The position numbers and the translations under genes are program-made. DNA of 27,974 nucleotides, taken from positions 1 through 27,974 of the forward strand of contig MNCI01034302.1 of NCBI GenBank assembly GCA_015680685.1, in the 5' to 3' direction. How positions within the stretch are numbered: position 1 is the stretch's first letter; every line of letters starts with the position of its first letter. Shown one piece after another: positions 1 to 9,682 of this stretch. Source of the DNA: Gnetum montanum (lineage: Eukaryota > Streptophyta > Gnetopsida > Gnetales > Gnetaceae). Under the pieces are notes generated by a model, which made no database searches, was not told the DNA's origin, and worked only from the letters and a program-made list of their open reading frames with translations.

Positions 1-1087
1 ATTCTAAGCCTCCTTGAAATGAATCTTTTCAGGACAAGCCTCGGTAAATGTGACCTCAAGATTAGACCTTGGCCTTGACACCTCATCTTGCTTGGACTAG
101 CCTATTTCTACCATGGAAATCTAGTGAACAGACTCCACTTCAAGCTCCTCTTGAAGAGGTCCCATCACATGAATTTTGGTCTCCAATTCTCAGGGCTATT
201 GTGGTTGTTGTTGGTCCCTTCCTCCTCATGGTTGCTTCTCCCTTTCTTGGGATGATCCTCCTGTAGGTGCTCCCCTTTGTGGTATCATCTATGATTACAA
301 ACATAACTAAGGATTAGTAATTAATGTGTAACACTTAGTTTTTTCGATACCTTTCTAGTTTGGTTAAGTTACACGTAGATTACTTGTGATCATGGCAAAT
401 TGATTATTTCATTATTATTTTATTTGTTTAGCCACTAGAGTTTGTTTACAAGGTTTAACTTGGTGTAGATAAGAATTATAATATGATTTTGATAGTTAAA
501 ACTTGGAGAGTTAGAAAAATTTTCTATCACAAACCATAGGTTTAGGGCCTCCACAACATAAAGCTTATCTCCAATAGCTAAAGGGTTAAAAAATGAGGTC
601 AATCAGATAAGTAGTTTGAGAGTTATGGCACTTGGAAGGTGCTTTGGGCTTTGAAAATTGCAAAAACTCCATCACGTTATGAAGAAAGTGTGAAAAATTG
701 GCTAAGTATTGATGCTATTTATAGTTTTCTTACATTACATTAATGGGGATGTGTCAACATAACCATTTGTGACAATTTCTCACAATAAAAAACTAAGTGT
801 TGTGGAAAATTTTGATCATGAAAATGGAGTCCAAAGAAAGCTAGGAAAGCCTAGAATGATGAAAAATCATGGAAGAGGGCTTGAAATTCATTTGGAAAAG
901 GAGATTTGAAGAAAATTATATTGCCAAGGTGTGCAAAATCTAGATGTTTCAACAGGAAAATGATGGAATTGAATGTGAAAAAACTAAGGGATAAGAAGTT
1001 TAATAAAACCAAACTAAGGAGTATGCAAGTGTGTCCTCCCCATAGTAGGTTCATGCCCTTAATGCCTTTGCATGCTCTCATACCTAG
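1..1087. other. AT-rich flank with no recognisable gene
   Basis: I see no convincing coding region, RNA gene or element terminus here. Short open frames on both strands lack known motifs and use weak starts. The segment may be host intergenic DNA or old, unrecognisable repeat. It ends where the putative LTR start (TGAAACACCC) begins. Confidence 0.5.
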
Positions 1088-1380
1088 TGAAACACCCTAA
1101 ATTTTCAAGGCATTCTTGCTTCACCAGAGTCTTGGAAATGAGGCAAACATTTCCACAAGTGTAGCCCATGACCACTTAGTAGGAAATGAATGCTTTGAGT
1201 TCAGACTATCCAGTTTGGCAAGTTTTCTACACCCAGTGTTGACAGGCTCGAAGAACTGTCCAGCCTACCCACCTGGACAATTCATCTGGCTGACAGTTTA
1301 CTCAGAAACCACATATGGAGTTGTCGGCGGTGCTTAGGATGTGCGAAACAATTTGGCAAGTTTTCTAGTCAAGAAGTTTG

Positions 1381-2095
1381 CTATGCTACACTACGCTATG
1401 TAGCGTAGCAAGCCTCGGAAGACAGTTGTTCAGGTAATCAACTATGAACTATTGCAAGATGAAGTGCTATGCTATGCTATGCTACGCAGCGTAGCACAAT
1501 GTAGCAAAGGCAAGATAAAAAGGGCTAGCTTACTTAGTGATTCCAATTGCACTCAGCAAGCACTCCGGCCTTCAAAACCAGTTGCCTTGTTCAACTTCAA
1601 TTCCTTTAGCAAAGCTCCTCTTACTAGAAAAGTGGCGGACTAAGCAAAAAGCAGGCTATGTTGGTTGCTACACTATGCTACGCTACATAGCATAGCACAG
1701 TGTAGAGATAATGCAAAGAATGACAAAAGGTATCTCAAAATGCATGATTAGCAAGTTCAAAAGCTTCACGTCGCAAAGAGCAAAGGTTGCAGATTGTCAG
1801 CATGCTCTTCAGACAAACGTTTACAACTCAAATGCAAATCACAGTTAAGGCTATCTGCTACACTATGCTACGCTACGTAGCGTAGTATAACATAGCAAAC
1901 ATGTAGAACCAGCCAAAATACTTCAAAGGCTTTCCAGCACATGCAATTAACTCCAACGCAAATTTCTTCTTCGAACTGATGGCTATGCCATAGCGTAGCA
2001 CAGGGTAGTAAGCAGCTACGCTACGCTAACATGCTATGCTCCACAGTCTAGCACAGCGTAGCAGGCAGCTACACTACATCAGCGTGCTTCACTCC
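1381..2095. repeat. Array of GCTACGCTA/TAGCGTAGC palindromes in LTR U3
   Basis: At least five clusters of the motif GCTA(C/T)GCTA and its complement TAGC(G/A)TAGC lie near 1381-1410, 1462-1497, 1667-1705, 1855-1902 and 1981-2080. The one at 1868-1885 is a perfect 18-base palindrome, and the others are near-palindromes with C/T differences. The spacing is irregular, so this is not a simple satellite. The same motif recurs in introns and flanks of the antisense gene (for example 9601-9640, 11160-11190, 11765, 11808 and 12050). Confidence 0.85.
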
Positions 2096-2266
2096 TTGTC
2101 TGCATCGTTGGCACACCTGATCCCAACACCTCCAATTCTAATAGCGTAATTGCAGCATGACAGGTTCACGATCGGCTTTGCATGTTCATGCAGTGCAGAC
2201 ACGTCAACATCTTGTGGGTCTAGGAAACGTGTCATATGGGCCTCATTTCTCATGTTCCCCTGGCCC

Positions 2267-2274
2267 TATAAATA
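2267..2274 (+). promoter_or_regulatory. TATA box of element A LTR
   Basis: TATAAATA lies in a GC-richer context just after the palindrome array and about 670 bases before the LTR end. A TGGGCC motif (2237-2242) and ACGTCA/ACGTG-type motifs lie within 100 bases upstream, a usual layout for a plant promoter. It is the likely start of the element's genomic RNA, about 30 bases downstream. Confidence 0.6.
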
Positions 2275-2944
2275 CCCTAATGAGCAACACTCGAAGGGTT
2301 GGCAAGTTGGCAAATTAGCAATTTATCGGGTTGGAAAATTTTGGGTTGGTTGGCAAAAATTTGACTAGTAAGATTGGCAATTTTGAGCATTGTTAGCATT
2401 TGTTGTTGGCAAACTAGCAATTCAAAGGGTTGACAAAAATTAAGTAGTTGGCACTCTCATTTGGCATTCTATTAGCTCTTTTCTATTACCTTTGTAGCAT
2501 TTTGCATTGTTGGCTTTTAAGTCCGCGTTCAAGTGTACAGTTGACTTGCTTATGAACGTCTTGGTTACTTTTGGGATATCTGTGCTTCCCAGTGTGGTGA
2601 AACCAATTGTATCCATCTTGACAAAGTAAAGCCGTAATCTTGAAGTGGTGCATTTCTTAACTCTAGTTCGCTTTATTTTCCTGCTTATCATTGCATTTTA
2701 CATTGTTTTCACTTCCTTGCATTTAATAATTATTATTTTATGCCATAAGCATTTTTTTCATATTAAACGTTTGCACAAGGTTTAGTGACACTGACTAAGT
2801 CCTTGTCTAATCAACGAGACCTTTCAGGGCACCTTGCTTCCATTTTATCCTGCATAGCCCTTGAGCAGATCTGGGGTTAGGATTGTCCGATCAACAACCT
2901 CTCGGTATTTCCAGCCACTAATGTTTTCAGTTGCTACAGTTTTT

Positions 2945-2963
2945 TGGCACTAGAAGGAGGGCC
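2945..2963 (+). promoter_or_regulatory. Primer-binding-like site after the 5' LTR
   Basis: TGGCACTAGAAGGAGGGCC follows the LTR terminal CA by six bases. Plant gypsy elements start minus-strand DNA synthesis from a tRNA 3' end pairing to a TGG-starting site here, and TTGGCGCTAGAAGG-type sites are familiar from Tat-like elements. The exact tRNA is not assigned. The CA at bases 5-6, where such sites usually have CG, would fit CpG decay. Confidence 0.5.
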
Positions 2964-2969
2964 TTTTAA

Positions 2970-3295
2970 TGCCCTTTCCTTGTTTTACAGTAGTCCTGTA
3001 AGCGTTCTGCACCCCGACACGCACTAGCATAAACTTGAAATCCTTTTGTGGTTGTTTACGCATCATGTGGTATAGATCGGTCACTTTGATGGTTCCTTCG
3101 AAATCCTGCAAGACATAAAGCCTTTGATCGCCATTTGACCCCTTGTTTCATAGTAGTCTTGCATGTGTTCTGTACCCCGTCATGCCCTAGTGTAGATGTG
3201 ACATCCTTTTACGGTTGTTTATGCATCGTGTGGTGCAAATCGATCGCTCCGACGGTTCCTCCGGAATCTAGCAAGATAGAAATCCTTTGATCGCA
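2970..3295 (+). repeat. Tandem duplication of about 163 bp in the element A leader
   Basis: Two diverged copies (about 2970-3132 and 3133-3295) share a segment beginning CTTGTTT near 2979 and 3142, a middle with ATCCTTTT(G/A)(T/C)GGTTGTTTA, and an end with CCTTTGATCGC at 3121 and 3284. Anchor matches keep the same 163-base offset. The repeat lies in the untranslated leader between primer site and gag start, where packaging or dimerisation signals would be expected. No function is shown. Confidence 0.75.
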
Positions 3296-3345
3296 TCCTG
3301 ATCTCCTTATTTTCCTCATTTGCAAACCCTTTTAGCCTTACAATA

Positions 3346-5994
3346 ATGATTTCCTTGAGCACCATTGCTACCACCTCTAACGTTGAGGTTCCCCTCACGG
3401 TTCAAGGCATCACAAGTGCCAAGCAGCCGCCCAGTCCAGTGCTGGGGCCACGTCGATCCCTCAGGATCCAAAACCAGGCACCTAAAGGCTTGACCTAGCA
3501 ATATGAGCGATATAACTTCCTCTGCGCTAAGGTGTAGGTGAACTTGCCCTTAGATGCACAAGAACTCGAGGAAAAACATAGCTTCGAGTTCGCTTACTGC
3601 GATGGGAGGGAATTTGTTCCCACTCCTGGTGTTTCCATCCCTTTAATGCAAAAGAACCAATGGCTCATAGATCAGCTGATCCAGGTCATTAGGCCTGGGG
3701 AGCTGTGAGACACGGTGTCTCACCATGATGAGACGTTCCAAGATGGGCAGGAAGAACTGGATTTCCAATCCGAGGGTGGGGGTCAAACTAACCTTGCTAC
3801 CATTCATCCCATCTCATTTTTTTGGACAAACCTGTCCTCTACTGCCACTCCCTTCATGATCACATCTACACTATTGCAACCCATGATTACATCAGCAATG
3901 GGTAGCCATTCCATGTCCTCGACGTTTCAACATGCCTACTCCCCAGTCTCATTTGTAGCCACTACTCCTTTGCAAACTGTTCACTAGTCCATTCCTGTAT
4001 CGCATCACGCACCAATCACAGCTACCCTGCCCCATGTTCACATAGTACCTACCTCGTAGTTGCATGTAGTTTTTGCCTCCATTCCTGCATTTACACCTGC
4101 CCCACCGTTGATGGCGGGCCTAGGCTCGTCCACATGGTGGATCCCATTTACTTCTCCTCTTATTCTACAACCGTCGCAGATGTCCCACTATGCTGGCCAA
4201 CAAACCTACCAAGTCCTACAAACGGTACAACCTAGTGCGGGACCTTGGTCTATCCCACCGGCTGCACAAGCCACCTATCCCGTAGCACAACTGGCAATTG
4301 CTGCTCCAACAGCACCACCTATTGGGTGGTGGATAGTGCAAGCAACACCATTCATAGGGGCTACCCCAACAACACTGCCTATGGGTCATGTTCCTACCCT
4401 TGCCACGCCACAAATGGGAGCTGCCTCGGCTGCTCCCCAACCATCTACATCATCTTCGGGTCTGGATCAAGCGTTCCAGCTCATTCAGACCCTTACTGAG
4501 GAAATAAAACACCTCAAGGCCATTGGGTCTAATACGGTACAAGTCATGGACTTCTACCAGGATAATCCCATCAGCCCGATAGTCCCCGTGCTAACGTTAC
4601 CCGCTGGGATGTCACTTCCTCATTTTACAAAATACAATGAGGAGGGGGATCCTAACGCATACCTTGTTACGTTCAGGTCTAAGTTCCTTCTTCTACAACA
4701 ATGGCCGCATACGACCATCTGTGTCTTTGACATGTCTCTAACGGGAAAAGTACTGGACTGGTACCGTGCACTTCAACACTCCTCCATCTCAACCCTAGAG
4801 GAGCTTCTGACCTAGTTCATGATGCGTTTCAAGTACAACTTGAGACTGGAGGTCATGCTGGATTAGTTGATCAGCGTAAAAAAAGACCCATTGGAACTAG
4901 TCCAGAACTTCATCCAATGTTGGAGTGCAACCCTTAACGAAATCCATGAGCCCATCACAGAGGCCCACTTGCTGGTTATCTTTAAGGATGCAATGAACGA
5001 GTTTATTAAGTCTAAGCTATACTATCTCGCTCCACACACTCTCAGTCAAGCTTTCGCCCAGACTAAGAGCATACAGGACGTGGCTAAGGCAAGCAAAGAC
5101 CTAACCTACGTTACATACAAGAACACCTTCACGAAGAAGGACAAAGACAAGGGTAAGGCTACAACAGCCACAGTGGCCACTATGGCCAACAAAGCCAAAC
5201 CCAACAATAGTAACAAGAATAACAAGAAACTGGCTACACCTGCAACTAACCTTACACCCAAGCAAGGAAACACACCTTAACCTTCCACATCCACACCACC
5301 TAAACTGAACTTTGAGCGTAAAGATCGCTCAAAGTATACCCCGTTGCCTGTCAAGCCTTCAGACCTTTTGAAGTAATTACTAGTGGCAGGGTACATCCAA
5401 CACAAGTGGATGTCAGAGAAGGGAGCTAAGAAACATCAGTGGTACTGCGAACTCCTTAGGAACCCCTCTTTGGCTTTACCCAATGAGCCCCCAGTTCCTA
5501 AGGGTTTCAGGCTAGAGCGGTTCTGTGACTACCATCAACAGTGTGGTCACGACACAGATTACTGCATGGTGTTAAAATATGACATCCAAAGGATGATCGA
5601 TCAGGGGAAACTGGTGCTAGAAGAAAGTAACTCGGTACATCCTGAGAATCAATTCCTACATGTTTACATGGATCCTCTCAACGCCAACAATGCCAGTTAC
5701 ATTATCAACACCATCGATGTTGATAGTAATCCTAGACTGCCTTGGCAACCGTTTGTGGTCCATGTGCCTCAACGTAGAGCACTAGTACCACCAGCAGCTA
5801 ATCAAACCCCGTAATAGTCATTTGTCTTAAGAGTCCCTCCCTGGACATTCACCATTGCACCACCTGTTAGCAAAATTGTACCACCACCGTGTATACTAAC
5901 ACTGTTATCTCCATTTGTTATTAGGGGGCCAAGCCATTCAACAGCCCCCGCCCCACATAAGATAGCTTCACAGCCTTCTCATCCTAAGAAATGA
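3346..5994 (+). pseudogene. Gag of element A (retrotransposon capsid/nucleocapsid), nonsense-riddled
   Basis: Gag forms the cytoplasmic virus-like particle that packages element RNA. I start it at the ATG at 3346, the first one in the frame that runs unbroken by indels to 7152. Codons about 1-410 are a Pro/Thr/Gln/Ala-rich low-complexity extension. The capsid-like retrotransposon gag domain follows at about 4600-5100, with GDPNAYLVTF, GKVLDWYRAL and DPLELVQNF. A Lys/Asn/Thr-rich linker ends near 5280. The knuckle at 5524-5565 reads C-x2-H-x4-H-x4-C, a Tat-type variant. In-frame stops fall at 3496, 3535, 3706, 3985, 4057, 4813, 4864, 5278, 5374, 5812, 5815 and 5992. All are TAG, TGA or TAA at sites that CAG, CGA or CAA would produce by C-to-T change. 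It is non-functional as written but structurally complete. Confidence 0.88.
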
Positions 5995-7152
5995 GAAGTG
6001 TGCTTCACGAGTGAGATGGCAAAGGAAAGTACCACCCCAGGTACTTCCAAGACTACACCCTCACCCTATGCATCTACATCCTTGTCATTGAAAGATAATG
6101 TTGCTACGTGTGCACAGTCTTTGCCACCTTGCACAAAAGGGTCTAAACCCAGACCCAAAGTTGTCTCTCTGCAGAAAATTTGTCTCTTGGCACGAATAGA
6201 AGAGGAGAAAAGCAGTAAACAGGAAGGTGGCCAAGACCTTTTGAGTGCTCTCACGTAGGTCAAGCAAGCTCTGAAACAGAAAAATACTATGTTGAGCTTG
6301 TATGACCTAATCATGACATCTACTGCACACCATGAGGCTTTGGTCTGCATGTTAATGGTAATTCCAGTTGACGAGAGCATGCCAGTAGAAGAAGAAGTGA
6401 TACACTCAGTGATGCTTCCTTCTATGCCTACAGAACCAAAGCCATTCCAACTAACTTTTTATGATGATTCCATTAGGGAAGACCTTGAAAAGGATTAGGT
6501 GACTACAACACCCCTATTCATCACAATCCAGGTCGACCAACATAAGATTCGAAGGGTACACGTTGATGATGGGGCCACTACAAATATCATCCCTTTCCCT
6601 ATTGTGGATAAGCTAGGTTTGGTCGACCATATCAGACCCATGACAACATCATGCTTAAATTTGTTCAGTGGGGCATGGGTCATGGTGAAAGGAACAGTCC
6701 ACATTGACTTCATGGCAAGGGACCAATTCCCCACAAACGCAACATTCATCATGGTCAAAGAGATGCCGGGGTTTAATCTAATCTTGGAGAGGTCATGGTT
6801 AGCACAACTTAGGGCTATCTCTTCACCCATTCATCAAGAGATCCATCTACCCTATGCATGCAGGGAGGTGGTAATCCATGGTGACAAGGTAGTGACGCAA
6901 GCTATCAACAATGTAGATATGGAACAGGACTCAGAGGTCATAACCTCTAAGAATGAAGCGCATGTTTCTGTAGATACTAACCGTTCAGCAAGAGAGCCGG
7001 CTCAACATGCCAGTTTAGAAAACAAAAATGTGTGGGTTGAGTTACATTTCCAAGCGAAGGACAACGATGTAAATGAAGGCCGTAGCAAAGCGTCTTGGCC
7101 TTACGCCTCGCCCAATCCACGATGGGTTAGGAAGCAATTATGCATAGCGTAG
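5995..7152 (+). pseudogene. Aspartic protease region of element A
   Basis: This region continues the gag frame without a frameshift. The retropepsin core begins near 6499, and the catalytic Asp is the first D of VDDGAT (codon at 6565), followed by hydrophobic residues typical of the flap strand. The GFNLILERSWL segment near 6770 matches the later conserved G-x-N-I/L-I-L-G-x-x-W-L part of plant retropepsins, with R where G is usual. The enzyme would cleave the Gag-Pol polyprotein. Stops at 6256 and 6496 break the frame. The terminal TAG at 7150 lies inside a TAGCGTAGCA motif. RT does not follow directly, because about 6 kb containing an antisense gene intervenes, so RT expression would need splicing or reinitiation. 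Confidence 0.82.
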
Positions 7153-7283
7153 CAGCCCTATTACTTCCTGCCCTATCAACACCTATTGTATAGTTATTGC
7201 TTATTCACCTTGCATCCATCCATTTATGCTAGGTACCAATTAATTGTTCTCTAAATAGTTAGCCTATCATTTATTTACCATTT

Positions 7284-7559
7284 TATGGCCCGAAATGGCC
7301 TAAAACTACGCTACTATCCCAAGGCCCGACACAGCCTAAAACTAGTGGTGGCCCGAAATGGCCTAAAACTATATTATGGCCTACTAAGGTCTAAAACTGG
7401 CAAGATTTCTTCTTTTTACATCATGTCCGATGGCCTTGAATGGCCTAAAACTAGCAGGGGCCCGAAATGCCCTAAACCTAGCTATGGCCCGAAATGGCCT
7501 AAAACTAGCAGGGGCCCAAAATGGCCTAAAACTAGTGATGGCCCGAAATGGCCTAAAAG
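7284..7559 (+). repeat. Hairpin tandem-repeat cluster 1 (element A, after protease)
   Basis: About nine degenerate units of roughly 30 bases follow the pattern GGCC, CGAAAT loop, GGCC, then TAAAACTAG. One unit has GGGC paired with GCCC instead (near 7460), and another pairs GGCC with GGTC through a wobble. The first four and last four stem bases are complementary, giving a short hairpin before a conserved TAAAC tail. The cluster lies between the protease frame and the 3' end of the antisense gene. Plant Tat-lineage elements are known to carry tandem repeats in non-coding parts. Confidence 0.9.
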
Positions 7560-7732
7560 TAAAACATTAAAAATGAAAACATAAAACTAATCATATAGAT
7601 AATGCATAAGCTAGCATAAAATCAATTTCTTTTCCAAAATTCTCTTTTTCATTCAAAGCTTTTTTCACTTAAACAATGTTTTCAATAGTTTTGCAAAAAA
7701 AAAATTACAAAAAAACAAAAAAACCCATGCTG
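7560..7732. other. Non-coding A/T-rich spacer, 3' flank of the antisense gene
   Basis: This stretch is A-rich on the + strand, with A-runs at 7697-7705 and around 7710-7730. On the minus strand it follows the antisense gene's stop codon directly and would be its 3' UTR, T-rich. I see no canonical AATAAA on the minus strand close to the stop. No other feature is visible. Confidence 0.4.
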
Positions 7733-7873
7733 TCATAGGCCATCTTCGCTCGCATCATCTTCACTCGTACCATTTCCTTTCACATTGTTTCCTTCTGCAT
7801 CACCTTCCTCTGCACTGCCCTCTTCTACCTCTTCATTTTTGTCCTCTACGGGCCCTGTGTCTTCATCTTGAAT
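7733..7873 (-). pseudogene. Last exon (8) of antisense gene A: acidic tail
   Basis: The minus-strand splice acceptor CATAATGCAG precedes 7873. The exon is open for 46 codons to TGA at 7735-7733 and is dominated by Glu, Asp, Gly and Asn (segments such as EEVEEGSAEEGDAEG). The preceding intron, 7961-7874, starts GTTAGT and is 88 bases. The junction is phase 0, and joining restores a frame in which the earlier exon would otherwise end at a stop near 7929. This copy has no internal stop. The equivalent part of element B is outside the window. Confidence 0.6.
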
Positions 7874-7961
7874 CTGCATTATGAAAACTGAAGTAGTTAG
7901 CTAGAGCAACACATGAAAGTTAGAATAGTCATAAGCCTTTACATAGCAAAAAGTGACTAAC

Positions 7962-8741
7962 CCAAGATGGCCCCGCGTTTTCCTTGAAGGGTATGCAATC
8001 CAAATTGAGCCCGAGGTGGTGCCAAACCTCCTCCTCCATGATATTTACCCAATTCCTATCACTTGGTTCAGCTTTTGCAGTAGCTTTTTCATTTTCAATG
8101 GCCATCCATCTCGGCAGTCCCGAAGAAAAGGAGGCAGTAGTGGTCACACCTGTGGGAAGGTCCACTTCCTGTTCAGGAGATTCACTGACCGTTACTTGCT
8201 CCATGAACTTGTTGTAAGCTTCAGAAGCGCCAATGGCATTTAGGAATGCTTCATGGGTAAACACCTTCACAGAAGCATCTTGGTATAGTTTACGGTAGGT
8301 GGCACGTTCCAGTTTATACATGTGTTTATGGTTTTTCTAGGACTTCCCTCACTCATAAACTCTAGCATTGTAGTCTTTCCAGTCTTGGTTATTTTGAGCC
8401 AACAAGTCCATCTGCATCTGCTATTCTACTATCTCCCGGGTGGCCTCATTGTTGCACTACACGATTGTCCAGTATCTAGCATAATCTATGATAGCCGTGC
8501 ACCAATTGCCATCATTGGTATCATGAGCCATGAAGAACTCGTTCCTGGATCGAAGGTCTCTTGCTTCGATGCTTAGTTCAATCTTCTCTTTCTCAGTCCT
8601 TTGGACCTGTTTCCATAGGTCCTCATTGATGTGCCTACACTCCCACGTATATGTGATGAGGCACCTCGGCCACTTCAGGCAGGAATGTAGGCACGACGTT
8701 GACTTTCAACGCCTGTTTCGGGTCCCATTTGAGTCGAGAGG
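7962..8741 (-). pseudogene. Exon 7 of antisense gene A: coiled-coil-like region
   Basis: The acceptor is GGTTACAG before 8741 and the donor is TGG|GTTAGT at 7961. The start (RLKWDP, then a Pro-Glu-Val-rich stretch ending HHIY) aligns with KLDWDP and RQIY in the element B exon at 27438. A Lys/Glu/Gln-rich part with heptad-like spacing follows, then ARYW (B has TRYW), then a clean 130-codon stretch from 8321 ending acidic. Stops occur around 8600-8640, 8480 and 8340, several at TAG. One frame change occurs near 8640. Confidence 0.72.
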
Positions 8742-8848
8742 CTGTAACCACACAAAGAGCGCATTAGTCATATTAGCATAGCAAAGTTAAAAACTCAAGA
8801 AGTCTAGCATAGCAACCTTAAAAAGCCTACCGTAGCTATTTTACTTAC

Positions 8849-9034
8849 CCACTTCAGGATCGACCTTTCTAAGACAGTCGATCATGTCATCGATGACCCC
8901 CTGCATAAATGTAAGCTAGTTAGGGATCTCGGCCCATGGTTCTAGGTGAATTAGGAGAGGTCTTACAGCATTGACAGTGGTGTTTGTCACGCAACCAAAC
9001 ACGTCAGTAATGACCAAGATGGACTATAATAAGG
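8849..9034 (-). pseudogene. Exon 6 of antisense gene A
   Basis: The donor GTAAGT begins at 8848 after GAAGTGG. The translation ending DDMIDCLRKVDPEV aligns with NEVVDRIQQAHPEI just before the donor at 27348 in element B, and both junctions are phase 1. An upstream stretch (LIHLEPWAEIP) aligns with IHEPFTWIEMP in B. The acceptor is ambiguous: CTCACAG before 9034 preserves phase 1 but leaves a 37-base intron, while TTATAG before 9023 gives 48 bases. An intron deletion is likely. One TAG interrupts the frame. Confidence 0.68.
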
Positions 9035-9071
9035 CTGTGAGTAACACAAATGACAGTATAAAGGCTCCTAC

Positions 9072-9548
9072 CCAGTAAATCCTTAGGGATGATAACAGGG
9101 GGATCGCCCATCGACACATTGTCAAATATATTGTCAAACTCACTAGCATCCAAGTGTAGTTCCCCTCCTTTCTAGCTCAAAAATATGGCAGCACCTTTGG
9201 CATTCGTTCGCTCTCCCAATGCTGAATTGCATTCAGCAGAGAGATCTCCAGCAGAAGTCCCTTCCCGGTTGATGCGGGCTTCCTCTTCATTTGCTGGGAC
9301 CTTTTCTTTTAAGGCACCAGCATCCCTCTCATCCATATGAGGCTCCTCTTTGTCTTCAAAAATGTCCTCCTCGTCAGTAGGAGGATTTTCCTGGTTGACG
9401 GGAGCCCCTCCCTTAATGGCAAGAGCTCCTTCTCTCTTGACCGGGGCCCTTTCCTCTATGACTGGGCCCCTCACATTTTTATTTGCTACCCCCATCTTGG
9501 GGGCCAACACCTCTTCATCACTTTCTTCTTCTTCTTCTTCTTCTTCCT
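9072..9548 (-). pseudogene. Exon 5 of antisense gene A: acidic, Glu-rich
   Basis: The acceptor GCTACCAG precedes 9548 and the donor G|GTAGGA lies at 9071. The exon begins AG after a phase-1 donor, exactly as in element B at 26786. It opens with a poly-Glu run encoded by a GAA microsatellite (CTT on the + strand at 9521-9547) and holds repeated Glu/Asp/Pro/Ala blocks, so it is longer than the B copy (477 versus 264 bases). The end, LDASEFDNIFDNVSMGDPP, aligns with VDEMFDGFLGGRLDLGDPT in B. One TAG interrupts it near 9170. Confidence 0.72.
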
Positions 9549-9682
9549 CTGGTAGCAAAAACATATTCGCATTATAGCTTAAACCACATTAGCTAAAGTA
9601 GGTGCTACACTACCTAGCGTAGCATAGTGTAGTAAGCATTTAATCAAAAGGCGAAGAGACAAATACAGAGAAGAGCATTTAC

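Larger units (their letters stand above)
1088..2938 (+). repeat. Putative 5' LTR of element A
   Basis: The left boundary is a TG in TGAAACACCC, a common type of plant LTR start, and the right boundary is the CA of TTGCTACA at 2938, seven bases before a primer-binding-like site. A TATA box lies at 2267 and a palindromic motif array occupies the putative U3. The element's coding frames begin about 400 bases downstream. No second copy is present, so the ends cannot be confirmed by alignment. The left end is much less certain than the right end. Confidence 0.5.

Noticed and set aside
69-266. Small open frame with hydrophobic C-terminus
   Set aside because: It has no ATG start, no homology that I recognise and no supporting signals. 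Probably a chance frame.
3707-3723. Perfect inverted repeat TGAGACAC-G-GTGTCTCA
   Set aside because: It lies inside the gag frame, is a single short instance and overlaps a stop mutation. Chance is sufficient.
3346-7152. Stop-codon reassignment (TAG or TGA read as sense)
   Set aside because: Both TAG, TGA and TAA occur at former sense codons, pol has frameshifts and lost catalytic residues, and plant nuclear code is standard. Deamination decay explains it.
7284-7559. CRISPR-like array of direct repeats
   Set aside because: Units are degenerate and contiguous, without unique spacers of constant length, and the DNA is plant nuclear. It is a minisatellite in a retroelement.
9521-9547. Poly-Glu run as a functional acidic domain
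   Set aside because: It is encoded by a plain CTT/GAA microsatellite and is absent from the B exon, so its length is probably slippage. The rest of the exon is acidic anyway.
9337-9577. Overlapping plus-strand open frames in the acidic exon region
   Set aside because: They are shadows of the minus-strand acidic exon, giving Ser- or Phe-rich low complexity from the complementary repeat.
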